DNA of 23,343 bases from Shinella sp. GTDB taxonomy: Bacteria; Pseudomonadota; Alphaproteobacteria; Rhizobiales; Rhizobiaceae. This document shows, in pieces, positions 1 to 7,597 of the stretch (position 1 is the first letter of the stretch; the number at the start of each line of letters is the position of its first letter). Where the stretch lies: the NCBI GenBank assembly GCA_003248775.1, contig QFQX01000061.1, forward strand, positions 1 to 23,343, given 5' to 3'. The notes below the pieces were generated by a model, which searched no databases, had not been told where the DNA came from, and worked only from the letters and a program-made list of their open reading frames with translations. Made by a program: the position numbers and the translations under genes.

Positions 1-72
1 ATCAAAGCCTCCGTTTAAGACTTTGAATCACAAATATAAAAATAAATCAATAATATGATTGGGTTTTGACCC
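1..72. mobile_element. AT-rich foreign segment at the left edge, possible end of an insertion sequence
   Basis: The first ~70 bases are strongly AT-rich while everything to the right is GC-rich coding DNA. The change falls exactly where the tadB reading frame stops matching its family. Read on the minus strand, tadB runs into CTAG and then GGGTCAAAACCC, a short imperfect palindrome of the kind seen at transposon ends. No transposase is visible because the window stops. An insertion sequence is inferred; a contig edge or assembly chimera is the main alternative. The element family cannot be assigned. Confidence 0.35.
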
Positions 73-633
73 TAGAGCGTCGTTCAGCGGCAGACCCGAC
101 TTGATCGAGCGGACCATGACGTCGAGAGAATTGGGGAACTCGTTCAGGAATTTCTTCTGTCGGCGCTTGATGAGAAAGCCGACGAGCCAGCGGGGAATGC
201 CGAAGCCGGCGACGAAGGCCACGCCGACGAGTGCGAGCGGTGGCAATCCGGCAACGAAGGCGAACACGGCGATGACGATGCCGAAGATCACGCTGAAGGT
301 GTAATACTGGCTTGGTGTAGTGGAAAGGCCGGCCTGCGCGAGCCGCGATTTCAGGCTGGCTGTTGCTGCCTTCTTCTGCCGTTCATGCTGCTTGCGCTCC
401 AGTTCCTTCAGCGAATCCTGAACGGACTTGCGCCGCTTGGAAATTTCCTGCACGCGGTCGCGCGCCGCCTTGACCTTGGCGTGATCGGTCTCCGCCGCCT
501 TGACGCGGTTGATGCGGCTTGCGGTCTTCTTCTCGGTCTCGATCTGCGAATACAGCAACCCGTAAGCGATGCCGCCCGTGGCCACTGCGGCAAGAGCGAT
601 GATGGCCAGTACCAGAGGATCTAAGCCGAACAT
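28..633 (-). CDS. tadB: Tad pilus inner-membrane platform protein TadB, C-terminally truncated
   Basis: TadB (CtpH in Agrobacterium) is a GspF-type integral membrane protein that, with TadC, forms the platform on which the CpaF ATPase assembles the Flp pilus. The frame encodes 201 residues: a membrane segment at about 7-28, a long charged, probably coiled-coil stretch at about 31-90, two adjoining membrane segments at about 111-155, then the start of the T2SSF domain (FPNSLDVMVRSIKSGLPLNDAL, in two parts around residues 167-187). Family members are usually about 330 residues. After L187 the protein is unrelated (GSKPNHIIDLFLYL) and stops in AT-rich DNA, so most of the T2SSF domain is missing and the product is probably non-functional. 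The ATG lies 4 bases after the cpaF stop, with a purine-rich RBS inside the cpaF end. It could equally be listed as a pseudogene. Confidence 0.85.
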   Translation of the reverse strand: MFGLDPLVLAIIALAAVATGGIAYGLLYSQIETEKKTASRINRVKAAETDHAKVKAARDRVQEISKRRKSVQDSLKELERKQHERQKKAATASLKSRLAQAGLSTTPSQYYTFSVIFGIVIAVFAFVAGLPPLALVGVAFVAGFGIPRWLVGFLIKRRQKKFLNEFPNSLDVMVRSIKSGLPLNDALGSKPNHIIDLFLYL

Positions 634-637
634 CTTT

Positions 638-2134
638 TCAGACCCCCTTGCCCTTCTGTTCCATGGCGTCCAGCGCTGCCGCCAGACGACGCTCTTCGTT
701 GTAGTAGCGTGCGCGGTCCCAGAAATGCGGCTTGCCGATCCCGGTCGACATGTGCCGACCGATGATCTTGCCGTTGAGGTCTTCGCCTTCGATCTCGTAG
801 CGCAGCAGGTCTTGTGTGATGATCACGTCGCCTTCCATCCCGATCACCTCGGTGACATGGGTAATGCGGCGCGAACCATCGCGCAGGCGGGCCGCCTGGA
901 TGATGACGTCGATCGATCCGGAAATGATTTCGCGCACCGTCTTTGCCGGAAGGGTGAAGCCACCCATGGCGATCATCGATTCCATACGTGATAGGCATTC
1001 GCGCGGCGTGTTGGCGTGGATCGTGCCCATCGAGCCGTCGTGGCCGGTGTTCATCGCCTGCAGGAGGTCGAATACCTCCGGTCCGCGCACTTCGCCGACG
1101 ATGATGCGTTCGGGACGCATGCGCAGGCAGTTCTTGACGAGGTCGCGCATGGTGATCTCGCCTTCGCCCTCGATGTTCGGCGGGCGGGTTTCCAGACGCA
1201 CCACATGCGGCTGCTGCAGCTGCAGTTCGGCGGTGTCCTCGCAGGTGATGATGCGTTCGTCGGCATCGATGAAGCCGGTGAGGCAGTTGAGCAGCGTGGT
1301 CTTGCCCGAGCCGGTACCGCCTGAGATGACGACGTTGCAGCGAACGCGACCGATGATCTGCAGGATCTCGGCGCCTTCCGGCGTGATCGCGCCGAATTTG
1401 ACGAGCTGCCCGAGGTTGAGCTTGTCCTTCTTGAACTTACGGATCGTCAGGGCCGGCCCGTCGATGGCGAGCGGCGGTGCAATGACGTTGACGCGCGAGC
1501 CGTCGGGCAAGCGCGCGTCGCAGATCGGACTGGATTCATCGACGCGGCGGCCGACCTGGCTCACGATGCGCTGGCAGATCGAGAGAAGCTGGGCGTTGTC
1601 GCGGAACCGGATATCCGATTCGATCGTCTTGCCGCCCACTTCGATAAAGGTCTGGCCCGATCCGTTGACCATGATGTCGGCGATGTCGTCACGCGCAAGC
1701 AGCGGCTCCAGCGGACCGTAACCAAGAACGTCGTTGCAGATGTCATCGAGCAGTTCCTCCTGCTCGGAGATCGACATCGCGAAGTTCTTGATGGTGATGA
1801 TGTCGTTGACGATGTCACGGATTTCTTCGCGCGCGCTTTCCCCGTCCAGCTTGGCAAGCTGCGACAGGTCGATGGTATCGATCAGCGCCGAGAAGACCTG
1901 GGACTTGGTGTCATAGTAATCCTGCGTACGGGCAGGTCGCTTGCGACCGCCCGGCTGCTGCGCCTGCAGCGGCGGGGGCGTTACCTGCTGGCGCGGCTCT
2001 TCGCGCGCAGGTTCCTGAGCCGCCATGGCACTGCGCTGGGGAGGCACTGCAACAGCCGGTGTGGGCGTGGGCGGCACCGTGCCTACCCCCAATCCACTCT
2101 TTCCAAAACTGTCGCCCCCGCGCTTTCCAAACAT
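638..2134 (-). CDS. cpaF: Tad pilus assembly ATPase CpaF (TadA)
   Basis: A 498-residue cytoplasmic secretion ATPase of the VirB11/GspE superfamily that powers Flp pilus extension and possibly retraction. The N-terminal ~70 residues are a Pro/Gln-rich, low-complexity tail. The N-terminal domain follows at about 75-250. The ATPase core shows Walker A GGTGSGKTT at 272-280, the acidic box around IITCEDTAEL (295-304), Walker B RIIVGEVRGPE (343-353) and the His box TGHDGSMGTIHAN (363-375). All key residues are intact and the length is typical. It sits 27 bases after cpaE and 4 bases before tadB, so the three are probably co-transcribed and translationally coupled. With tadB broken downstream, the motor may have no complete platform unless another copy exists elsewhere. 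Confidence 0.96.
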   Translation of the reverse strand: MFGKRGGDSFGKSGLGVGTVPPTPTPAVAVPPQRSAMAAQEPAREEPRQQVTPPPLQAQQPGGRKRPARTQDYYDTKSQVFSALIDTIDLSQLAKLDGESAREEIRDIVNDIITIKNFAMSISEQEELLDDICNDVLGYGPLEPLLARDDIADIMVNGSGQTFIEVGGKTIESDIRFRDNAQLLSICQRIVSQVGRRVDESSPICDARLPDGSRVNVIAPPLAIDGPALTIRKFKKDKLNLGQLVKFGAITPEGAEILQIIGRVRCNVVISGGTGSGKTTLLNCLTGFIDADERIITCEDTAELQLQQPHVVRLETRPPNIEGEGEITMRDLVKNCLRMRPERIIVGEVRGPEVFDLLQAMNTGHDGSMGTIHANTPRECLSRMESMIAMGGFTLPAKTVREIISGSIDVIIQAARLRDGSRRITHVTEVIGMEGDVIITQDLLRYEIEGEDLNGKIIGRHMSTGIGKPHFWDRARYYNEERRLAAALDAMEQKGKGV

Positions 2135-2161
2135 CAGCCTTAACCTGTTTCCGTCCTGCCG

Positions 2162-3451
2162 TTATTTCTTGCCGAGAAGTCCGAGCATCTTGCCCAGCCC
2201 GCCCTTCTTGGGCTTTTTGATCGTGGCCCTTCCGGTCACGAGATGGGCAATCTGGGAGAATGTCTCCGAGGTTGGCGATTTCGCATCTATCTCCGAAATC
2301 ATCCGTCCGCTGTTGGCCGCGTTTCCAAACAGGGCCGCATCGAACGGGATGATGGCGGCCGGCTCGAGTTCCAGCGGTTCGAAGAAGTCCAGCGGCGAAA
2401 TCTCCGGGCGCTTCGGCATGCCGACCTGATTGAGAATGAGGTGCGGCGCCTTGTCGTTCGGCCTGATCTTCTTCAGCGCGTCGAGCATGTTCTTGGCGTT
2501 GCGCAGATTGGCGAGATCGGGTGCGCAGGTGATGATGATCTCATCGACTTCCCCGAGTACTGTGCGCGTCCAGTCAGACCATGCATGTGGCAGGTCGAGC
2601 ACGGTCGCCGGCGCGCTGCGCTGCAACAACTCCAGCACCGGCTGGAAGGCATCGCGTTCGTAATCATAGGAGCGGTCGAGCAGCGAGGGTGCGGCCAGTA
2701 GTGACAGATGCTGCGAACATGTCGTCAGCAGTCGGTCGAGGAAGACCTCGTCCAGTCGCTCCGGAGAAAACACCGCTTCCGCCATGCCTTGCGCCGGATC
2801 CTGATCGAAGTCGATATTGGCCGTTCCGAAGGGAAGGTCGAGATCGGCCAGAATGGTTTCCGTCGAGAACAGGCTGGAAATTCCGAAGGCGCAATTGTGG
2901 GCGATGGTCGAGGAGCCGACCCCGCCCTTGGCGCCGATGAAGGCGATGCTGCGGCCAAGCGGTTCGGCCTCGGGATCGACGAAGATGGCTGCGATGGCTG
3001 TCATGATATCGGCCATGGCGAGCGGAGCCACGATGTATTCGGAGATGCCGTTGCGGATCAATTCTCGATAGAGCGCGATGTCGTTATGGCGGCCGATGAT
3101 GATGACCCGGGTGGCGGGATCGCAGACTTCGGCCAGAGGTGCAAGCTCGGCCATGAGGTTGCCGGCGACCGCCTCGGTTTCCAGGATGATGAGGTTCGGC
3201 GTGGGTGTCGAGGCAAACATGCTCGCGGCGGCAGCGATATTGCCGCTGGTGATCCTGAGGCTCGCCCGTGCCATCCGCCGGTCCTGGGCGCACTGTTCCA
3301 TCACGCGCCGGACCGTATCCGAGATGCAGAAGGCATGCACCGAAATACGCGGCAGCGGACGCAGGTTGTCGAGATCGCCGGTCGCGGCAGGCTCGTCCGC
3401 CATGCGGCCCCCGACGGCCCCCGTGTCTATGTCGTAATCGATCGCGCTCAT
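2162..3451 (-). CDS. cpaE: Tad pilus localisation protein CpaE (MinD/ParA-like ATPase with receiver-like domain)
   Basis: A 429-residue protein. CpaE positions the Tad machinery, in Caulobacter at a pole. Residues about 34-160 look like a response-regulator receiver fold, but the expected phospho-acceptor Asp region reads NLIILETE (about 86-93) with Glu, suggesting it is not phosphorylated. Residues about 167-405 form a SIMIBI ATPase with a deviant Walker A GAKGGVGSST (173-182): the signature Lys175 is kept but the usual second Lys is Ser180. ADLDLPFG (202-209) and the LDLP motif (285-288) follow the MinD pattern. The C-terminus (about 411-429) is basic and could touch membrane. The ATG is preceded by AGGA at a good distance. 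The gene lies 33 bases after cpaD and 27 before cpaF. Confidence 0.93.
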   Translation of the reverse strand: MSAIDYDIDTGAVGGRMADEPAATGDLDNLRPLPRISVHAFCISDTVRRVMEQCAQDRRMARASLRITSGNIAAAASMFASTPTPNLIILETEAVAGNLMAELAPLAEVCDPATRVIIIGRHNDIALYRELIRNGISEYIVAPLAMADIMTAIAAIFVDPEAEPLGRSIAFIGAKGGVGSSTIAHNCAFGISSLFSTETILADLDLPFGTANIDFDQDPAQGMAEAVFSPERLDEVFLDRLLTTCSQHLSLLAAPSLLDRSYDYERDAFQPVLELLQRSAPATVLDLPHAWSDWTRTVLGEVDEIIITCAPDLANLRNAKNMLDALKKIRPNDKAPHLILNQVGMPKRPEISPLDFFEPLELEPAAIIPFDAALFGNAANSGRMISEIDAKSPTSETFSQIAHLVTGRATIKKPKKGGLGKMLGLLGKK

Positions 3452-3484
3452 GCTTTAATCCTGCTTTCGGACGTTGCGGTCCTG

Positions 3485-4213
3485 CTAGTTCGTCGAGGTG
3501 TCGGTGCCTTCGCGATAGAGACCGATCACGGTCGATCGGCGGGTCGCGTCGATCGGCGCGGTCGCGCGCGGCGTTACGAGGTCCATCGGATTGGCGATCT
3601 GGGCGGCAAGGTTCGCTTGCGTGGCGCAGCCGAAATTATGCCAGTTCTTGTTGGCATAGGTGTTGTTCTGCAGGTCTTCCGGCCACTGGCCGCACTGGTC
3701 GGTGACGGCGGTGACCGCGACATAGCTCAGCCTGACTGGTGCTGCATCGCCCGTCGCTCCCGCCTGATAGCTGGTCTCGACGATGCGCGGAGCCGGAACG
3801 CCGTTACCGGCCAGCACTGAACGGATCTCCTTGCGCATGCGCGAAACGGCGAAGGAATTCGGCGAACCCTGCGGCAGAAGGATCTGCAGGTTGCCCTTTG
3901 ACTTGGACGCGTAGTCGCCGGCAAAGCCCGCGATGGCATCGCGCGTTCCGCTCGTCAGGCTACGGTCGCCCGATGCGATCGGGATATCGAGCGTGTGTTC
4001 GACTTCGGTCAGCGTGATCGGGTGGCGGGTGCGGTAGTCGTCGGGAATGGCGCCCGTCGACATCTGGTCCTTGTTCATGCTGCCGCAGCTCGCGAGCATG
4101 GTGGTTGCGCCGATCACCAGCAGGGTTGCGGCGATGCGCCCGTAGCGGATCCTGTGTTCGGCCATGGCGGTCCGGCTTTCCATTCTTTCGAGCTTGGTCG
4201 TTGGCGTCTTCAT
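3485..4213 (-). CDS. cpaD: Tad pilus lipoprotein CpaD
   Basis: A 242-residue outer-membrane-associated lipoprotein of the CpaD family, a partner of the secretin CpaC. The N-terminus has a basic region, a hydrophobic core (AATLLVIGATTMLASC) and a lipobox LASC with the lipidated Cys at residue 43; a later start at MAEHRIRYG would give a more usual signal length. I chose the ATG at 4213 because CGGAGG lies just upstream. A GTG at 4231 overlapping the cpaC stop is in frame but less well supported. The mature part contains the OmpA-like stretch SKGNLQILLPQGSPNS typical of the family and late Cys residues that could form a disulphide. It starts 14 bases downstream of the cpaC stop, within the pilus operon. 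Confidence 0.9.
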   Translation of the reverse strand: MKTPTTKLERMESRTAMAEHRIRYGRIAATLLVIGATTMLASCGSMNKDQMSTGAIPDDYRTRHPITLTEVEHTLDIPIASGDRSLTSGTRDAIAGFAGDYASKSKGNLQILLPQGSPNSFAVSRMRKEIRSVLAGNGVPAPRIVETSYQAGATGDAAPVRLSYVAVTAVTDQCGQWPEDLQNNTYANKNWHNFGCATQANLAAQIANPMDLVTPRATAPIDATRRSTVIGLYREGTDTSTN

Positions 4214-4227
4214 GTCGGCCTCCGGGC

Positions 4228-5799
4228 TCACTTGTAGATAAATCCGACCGAGCCATGGTACTGGCCAGTGGCATCGGCCTGGCGGCGGCCATAGACCTTG
4301 TTCACCCTGTTGAGGAAGAAGGAGGCGCCGTCGTTCTCGGGATTGAAGTTGTCGTCGGGGCGGGCGAGCTGGTTGCGCGCCACAGGCCGCACGAGATAGG
4401 GCGTGGCGATGATGACCAGTTCCGTTTCGTTGCGCTGGAAGTCCTTGCTTCGGAAGAGAGTGCCGAGGATCGGGATCTTGGCGAGGCCGGGCAAGCCTGA
4501 AACCGCCTGACGGATATTGTCCTGCACGAGACCGGCGATCACGATCGAGCCGCCCGAAGGCAACTCTACCGTGGTCGAGGCTTCGCGCTTGCGGATCGAG
4601 AGATAGGTCTGACCCGGAACGTTCAATTGGTTGCCGGAGACGTCCGACCCTTCCCAGGTCGGTTCGGAAACATTGGTCTCGATGGCCAGGCTGATGCGCC
4701 CTGGCGCCAGGACCACCGGACGGAAGTTCAGCTCGATGCCGTATTCCACCGTTTCCGTTGTCCGCGTAATCGTGTTTTCCTGGCTATCGACTTCTTGTTC
4801 CTTGGGTAGGCGATATTCGCCGCCGACATAGAATTTTGCCTGTTCACCGGATATCGCCGTGAGGCTCGGTTCGGCAAGCGTACGCATCACGCCAGCCTGC
4901 TCCATGGCATTGATGTAGGAAGTGATTCCGTAGCCGGAGCTTCCGAGCGAGCCGACAACCTTCGCGATGCCCTCCAGGTTGACGGAGTTGCCGAGGTTGG
5001 CGGGATTGGCATAACCGATCCCGCTTGTGCCATCCGAAATGCGACCACTGAAGCCAAGCTGTTTCAGAACTGAACGGCTGACTTCGGCGACCGTGACCTT
5101 CAGCGAGACCTGATCTTCGCCCTCGATCGTCAGCAGGTTGACGATCTGCGAGACCTGACGGTCCTCGGCAAAGATCGCAACGGCAGCGTCACCGCTTTCG
5201 CTGGAGGCCGTTGCGGTCTGGTTGCGGGTGGTTGCTTCACCGCCTTTCAGGAAGGCGTTGGCGAGGCTCTGGGCGCGAGCGGCATCCTGGGGCGTGCGAA
5301 CCGTCCCGGTCAGCACGATGTTGTCCGAAACGATCTCGACCTTGATGTCGGATTCGGGAATGAAGCGGCGCAGATTGTTTTCGAGCCCCGCAATGTCGCG
5401 CTCGATCTCGACGTCCAGGCTGACCACTTCCTCGCCGTTGGCGCCGAAGATGAAGATGTTCGTCTGGCCGACGGCCTTGCCGAACAGATAGATACGCCGC
5501 GAGGTGCGTGTCACGGCATCCGCCATTGACGGGTCCGCGACGAGGATATCGTGTGCGTCCTGCGGCAGGTCGACGACCAGCGCCTTGTTGAGGCCGAGCT
5601 TTAAGGTGCGCCGGGCGCCGGGACCGGACTGGTTGATGCGGACCACGCTCTGGGCAGCCGCTTCCGCGAGCGGCACGTCGAAGATATGCGGCGCGAAATT
5701 GCCGGGTACGCCCGAAAAGGCCATGGAGAACGCCAATCCTCCGGCCAGTGAAGTGCGAATTTTCTGTTTCAAGTTCAGCACCGTGGCATCCCCGATCAT
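4228..5799 (-). CDS. cpaC: Tad pilus secretin CpaC (RcpA)
   Basis: A 523-residue outer-membrane secretin forming the channel through which the Flp pilus exits. A long signal peptide occupies about residues 1-48 (cleavage probably near AEAAAQ). The T2SS/T3SS pilus N-domain spans about 51-135 (LVVDLPQDAHDILVADPS, GKAVGQTNIFIFG), a BON-like segment about 136-185, and the secretin domain about 228-472, with the family signature GLPGLAKIPILGTLFRS at 435-451 followed by ELVIIATPYLVRP. The length is typical for the CpaC/RcpA family. Its ATG overlaps the cpaB stop (ATGA at 5796-5799), indicating translational coupling. Confidence 0.96.
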   Translation of the reverse strand: MIGDATVLNLKQKIRTSLAGGLAFSMAFSGVPGNFAPHIFDVPLAEAAAQSVVRINQSGPGARRTLKLGLNKALVVDLPQDAHDILVADPSMADAVTRTSRRIYLFGKAVGQTNIFIFGANGEEVVSLDVEIERDIAGLENNLRRFIPESDIKVEIVSDNIVLTGTVRTPQDAARAQSLANAFLKGGEATTRNQTATASSESGDAAVAIFAEDRQVSQIVNLLTIEGEDQVSLKVTVAEVSRSVLKQLGFSGRISDGTSGIGYANPANLGNSVNLEGIAKVVGSLGSSGYGITSYINAMEQAGVMRTLAEPSLTAISGEQAKFYVGGEYRLPKEQEVDSQENTITRTTETVEYGIELNFRPVVLAPGRISLAIETNVSEPTWEGSDVSGNQLNVPGQTYLSIRKREASTTVELPSGGSIVIAGLVQDNIRQAVSGLPGLAKIPILGTLFRSKDFQRNETELVIIATPYLVRPVARNQLARPDDNFNPENDGASFFLNRVNKVYGRRQADATGQYHGSVGFIYK

Positions 5800-6611
5800 T
5801 GTGTCTGGTTTTCCGAGCCGGAGGTCTTGACCACCGCGCCGGATTTGATGACCTGAATTGAAGGCGCGCCCGACCCGCCGCTCAGAAGGTAATCGGCAAC
5901 GGACGTGTCCTCTTCCTGGGCATCGGAGATCGAGCGTAGAGCCAGCGACAATCGGTCGGCCATCTGCTGCGCAACGGTGATCACCTTCGCCTGATCGGGC
6001 GTGAGTTCCAGTGTCGCCGTGGTGCCGACCACGGACTTGCTTCCGTCCTCCTTTTCCTCGACCTGCTGGTCGATCGCCAGTACGCGAATGTTGGAGAGCA
6101 CGGTTTCGGTCAGGTAATTGTTCTCGTCGCCCTTGCGAACCATGATGACATCGACACGGTCATTCGGAAGGATGAACCCGCCCGCGCCTGTTGCAACCGA
6201 GATTTCTGTTGCGACCGCGCGCTTGCCGGACGGCAGCAGCGACGACATGATCCGCGAGGAGGAATCGACGATCTTCTCGCGACGCAGGGGCTCTCCCTCG
6301 AACATCGGAAGGCGAACAACGGCTCCAGCGAGTTCCGTCATGGCGTCGGGACGATCCGTTCGGGTAATGAAGCCGGGAACGATGCTTCCTTCCGGCCATG
6401 CCATCCAGCGGATGGACTTCTCATTCAGGCGGGCGCCGACGGGAAGATTTTCCGAGGAGACGAGCACATCGACGGTTGGCTCTTTTTTGACCTCGCCAGC
6501 CACCTGCTGCATCACGACCTGTTTCGTGCCGCCGAGCCTCATGGCGAGAAGCCCTGCCATGCCGGCCGCCACGACGGCGACGGCGAGGATAATGATGCGC
6601 GCGGGTTTCAT
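5796..6611 (-). CDS. cpaB: Tad pilus assembly protein CpaB (RcpC), SAF domain
   Basis: A 271-residue periplasmic protein anchored by one N-terminal membrane segment (about residues 5-27). CpaB/RcpC proteins carry a SAF domain and are thought to bridge the secretin and peptidoglycan or modify pilus assembly. The SAF region is visible from about residue 46 (VDVLVSSENLPVGARL) through LLPSGKRAVATEIS and the conserved GGFILPNDRVDVIMV. I chose the ATG at 6611 because AAGGAAAG precedes it; an in-frame ATG 17 codons upstream lacks a signal-like start. It is separated from cpaA by 124 bases that hold a stem-loop, and overlaps cpaC by four bases. Confidence 0.93.
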   Translation of the reverse strand: MKPARIIILAVAVVAAGMAGLLAMRLGGTKQVVMQQVAGEVKKEPTVDVLVSSENLPVGARLNEKSIRWMAWPEGSIVPGFITRTDRPDAMTELAGAVVRLPMFEGEPLRREKIVDSSSRIMSSLLPSGKRAVATEISVATGAGGFILPNDRVDVIMVRKGDENNYLTETVLSNIRVLAIDQQVEEKEDGSKSVVGTTATLELTPDQAKVITVAQQMADRLSLALRSISDAQEEDTSVADYLLSGGSGAPSIQVIKSGAVVKTSGSENQTQ

Positions 6612-6676
6612 GATCTTTCCTTGATCGGCACAAAGCACTGTGCCTCGCAGAATGATCAGCAATTGGTGTAATTATG

Positions 6677-6706
6677 GTTAACAAGACGCTTACGGTCTTG
6701 GTTAAC
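6677..6706 (-). repeat. Imperfect inverted repeat with GTTAAC ends between cpaA and cpaB
   Basis: Plus-strand arms GTTAACAAGAC (6677-6687) and GTCTTGGTTAAC (6695-6706) pair over 11 bp with one bulged base around a 7-base loop. There is no U-tract on the minus-strand exit side. It could be an attenuator or mRNA-processing hairpin in the pilus operon, or a protein-binding site: the minus strand shows GTTAACC twice, and TTAACC-type half-sites recall CtrA boxes, although the spacing is not the canonical TTAA-N7-TTAA. The structure is seen directly; the role is unknown. Confidence 0.45.
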
Positions 6707-6735
6707 GATAGCTTTCTGTGGTCGGGCGCGGGTGT

Positions 6736-7248
6736 TTAGCGGATCTGCTCCAGCGCCGCCAACACGAGCGGTGATTGGGGAAAGGCAGCGAGCCCACCGA
6801 CGCAGATTGCGATCGCATAGGGGATCTTCTTCGCCGTCAGGATCGAGTGCGGTATCGGCAGGTTGAGCGCCATTACGGTATCGGAATTCGAACGCACTAG
6901 CAGGATCAGCATGGTCAGAAGCCCGCCGCCATACGCCACATAGATCAGGAAATGCAGCAGGGTGGTCGTGAAGCCGAACCAGACCGCGGCAGCCGCCAGA
7001 AGCTTTGCGTCGCCACCGCCCATGACGTTGATGGCGAAGAGGCCAAAGACGACGGCGAACACCGCGGCACCAGCCGTGATATGCCAGCCGAAATCGGCGA
7101 GGCTCAAGCCGGAAAAAGGCACAAGCACGATGAAGGACGCGAGCAGTATGGCCGGAATACGGTTCGGGACCATCATTTCGAACAGGTCGGTGAAGGCGGC
7201 GACGACGAGGCAGATCGGCAGAATCACGAAAACCGCAGCTTCATACAT
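6736..7248 (-). CDS. cpaA: Prepilin peptidase CpaA (TadV)
   Basis: A 170-residue integral membrane aspartic protease of family A24 (TadV/CpaA type, lacking the N-terminal methylase domain of PilD). It processes the Flp pilin and the TadE/TadG pseudopilins at the Gly site. The two catalytic aspartates are visible: D21 in DLFEMMVPN and D80 in the GxGD motif MGGGDAK. The protein is almost entirely hydrophobic with about six membrane segments, and the length is normal. The ATG is preceded by AAGGAAG. It follows pilA after 163 bases that contain a strong hairpin, so it is probably transcribed by read-through from the pilA promoter at a lower level than the pilin. Confidence 0.94.
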   Translation of the reverse strand: MYEAAVFVILPICLVVAAFTDLFEMMVPNRIPAILLASFIVLVPFSGLSLADFGWHITAGAAVFAVVFGLFAINVMGGGDAKLLAAAAVWFGFTTTLLHFLIYVAYGGGLLTMLILLVRSNSDTVMALNLPIPHSILTAKKIPYAIAICVGGLAAFPQSPLVLAALEQIR

Positions 7249-7343
7249 AACTGTCTTCCTTCAAGCGGAGCCAATCTATCATGCTGATAAAAGTTTACAA
7301 AATCGCGAACTCCGAGAAACCGGTGTAACGTCCGCAAATAACG

Positions 7344-7380
7344 AAGAGCCACCTCCTTCAAGAGGTGGCTCTTTTGTTTC
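7344..7380 (-). terminator. Strong stem-loop between pilA and cpaA (terminator or attenuator)
   Basis: A 12-bp perfect stem, AAGAGCCACCTC (7344-7355) with GAGGTGGCTCTT (7362-7373), has a 6-base loop. It sits just after the abundant pilin gene, where partial termination would give a short pilA mRNA and weaker operon read-through. The best T-tract (TTTTGTTTC) lies on the plus-strand side. In the pilA direction the tail is only CTTCGTTATTT, so termination on that strand may be weak or the hairpin may act by protecting the pilA 3' end. Confidence 0.6.
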
Positions 7381-7411
7381 TTGTACGCAGCAAGAACTTG
7401 CTTGATGCGAA

Positions 7412-7597
7412 TTAACCGCCCTTGGTCGACTTAAAGTCCAGTTCCTTGGAGATCTGATCGAACTGGTTGTTCAGTGCGCCGCCGAGGGTCGTCGCGCCGG
7501 TGATCAGGGCGACGGAGATGAGGGCTGCGATCAGGCCGTATTCGATAGCGGTGGCGCCGGACTCATCCTTCAGGAAACGTGCGAAAATCTTGGTCAT
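7412..7597 (-). CDS. pilA: Flp/Fap-type major pilin
   Basis: A 61-residue prepilin, the structural subunit of the Tad (Flp) pilus used for surface attachment (CtpA in Agrobacterium). A short leader of 14 residues ends in ESG; CpaA should cut after Gly14, so mature pilin begins ATAIEYGLIAA. The mature Glu5-Tyr6 pair is the hallmark of Flp pilins. A single hydrophobic helix covers about 16-42 and the C-terminus is short and polar. AGGAG precedes the ATG at ideal spacing, in line with high expression. The 5' leader holds a small hairpin (CGGCAA/TTGCCG, 7635-7650). It is the first gene of the minus-strand pilus operon; no second pilin copy is present. Confidence 0.96.
   Translation of the reverse strand: MTKIFARFLKDESGATAIEYGLIAALISVALITGATTLGGALNNQFDQISKELDFKSTKGG

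Noticed and set aside
2708..3820. Long plus-strand open frame (370 residues) over cpaE and cpaD
   Set aside because: It is antisense to two well-supported pilus genes, has no recognisable motif, and is Arg/Gly/Asp-rich as expected for a GC-rich shadow frame.
4211..4231. GTG at 4231 as the cpaD start
   Set aside because: It would overlap the cpaC stop, but the ATG at 4213 has a near-perfect CGGAGG at good spacing, so the later start is preferred.
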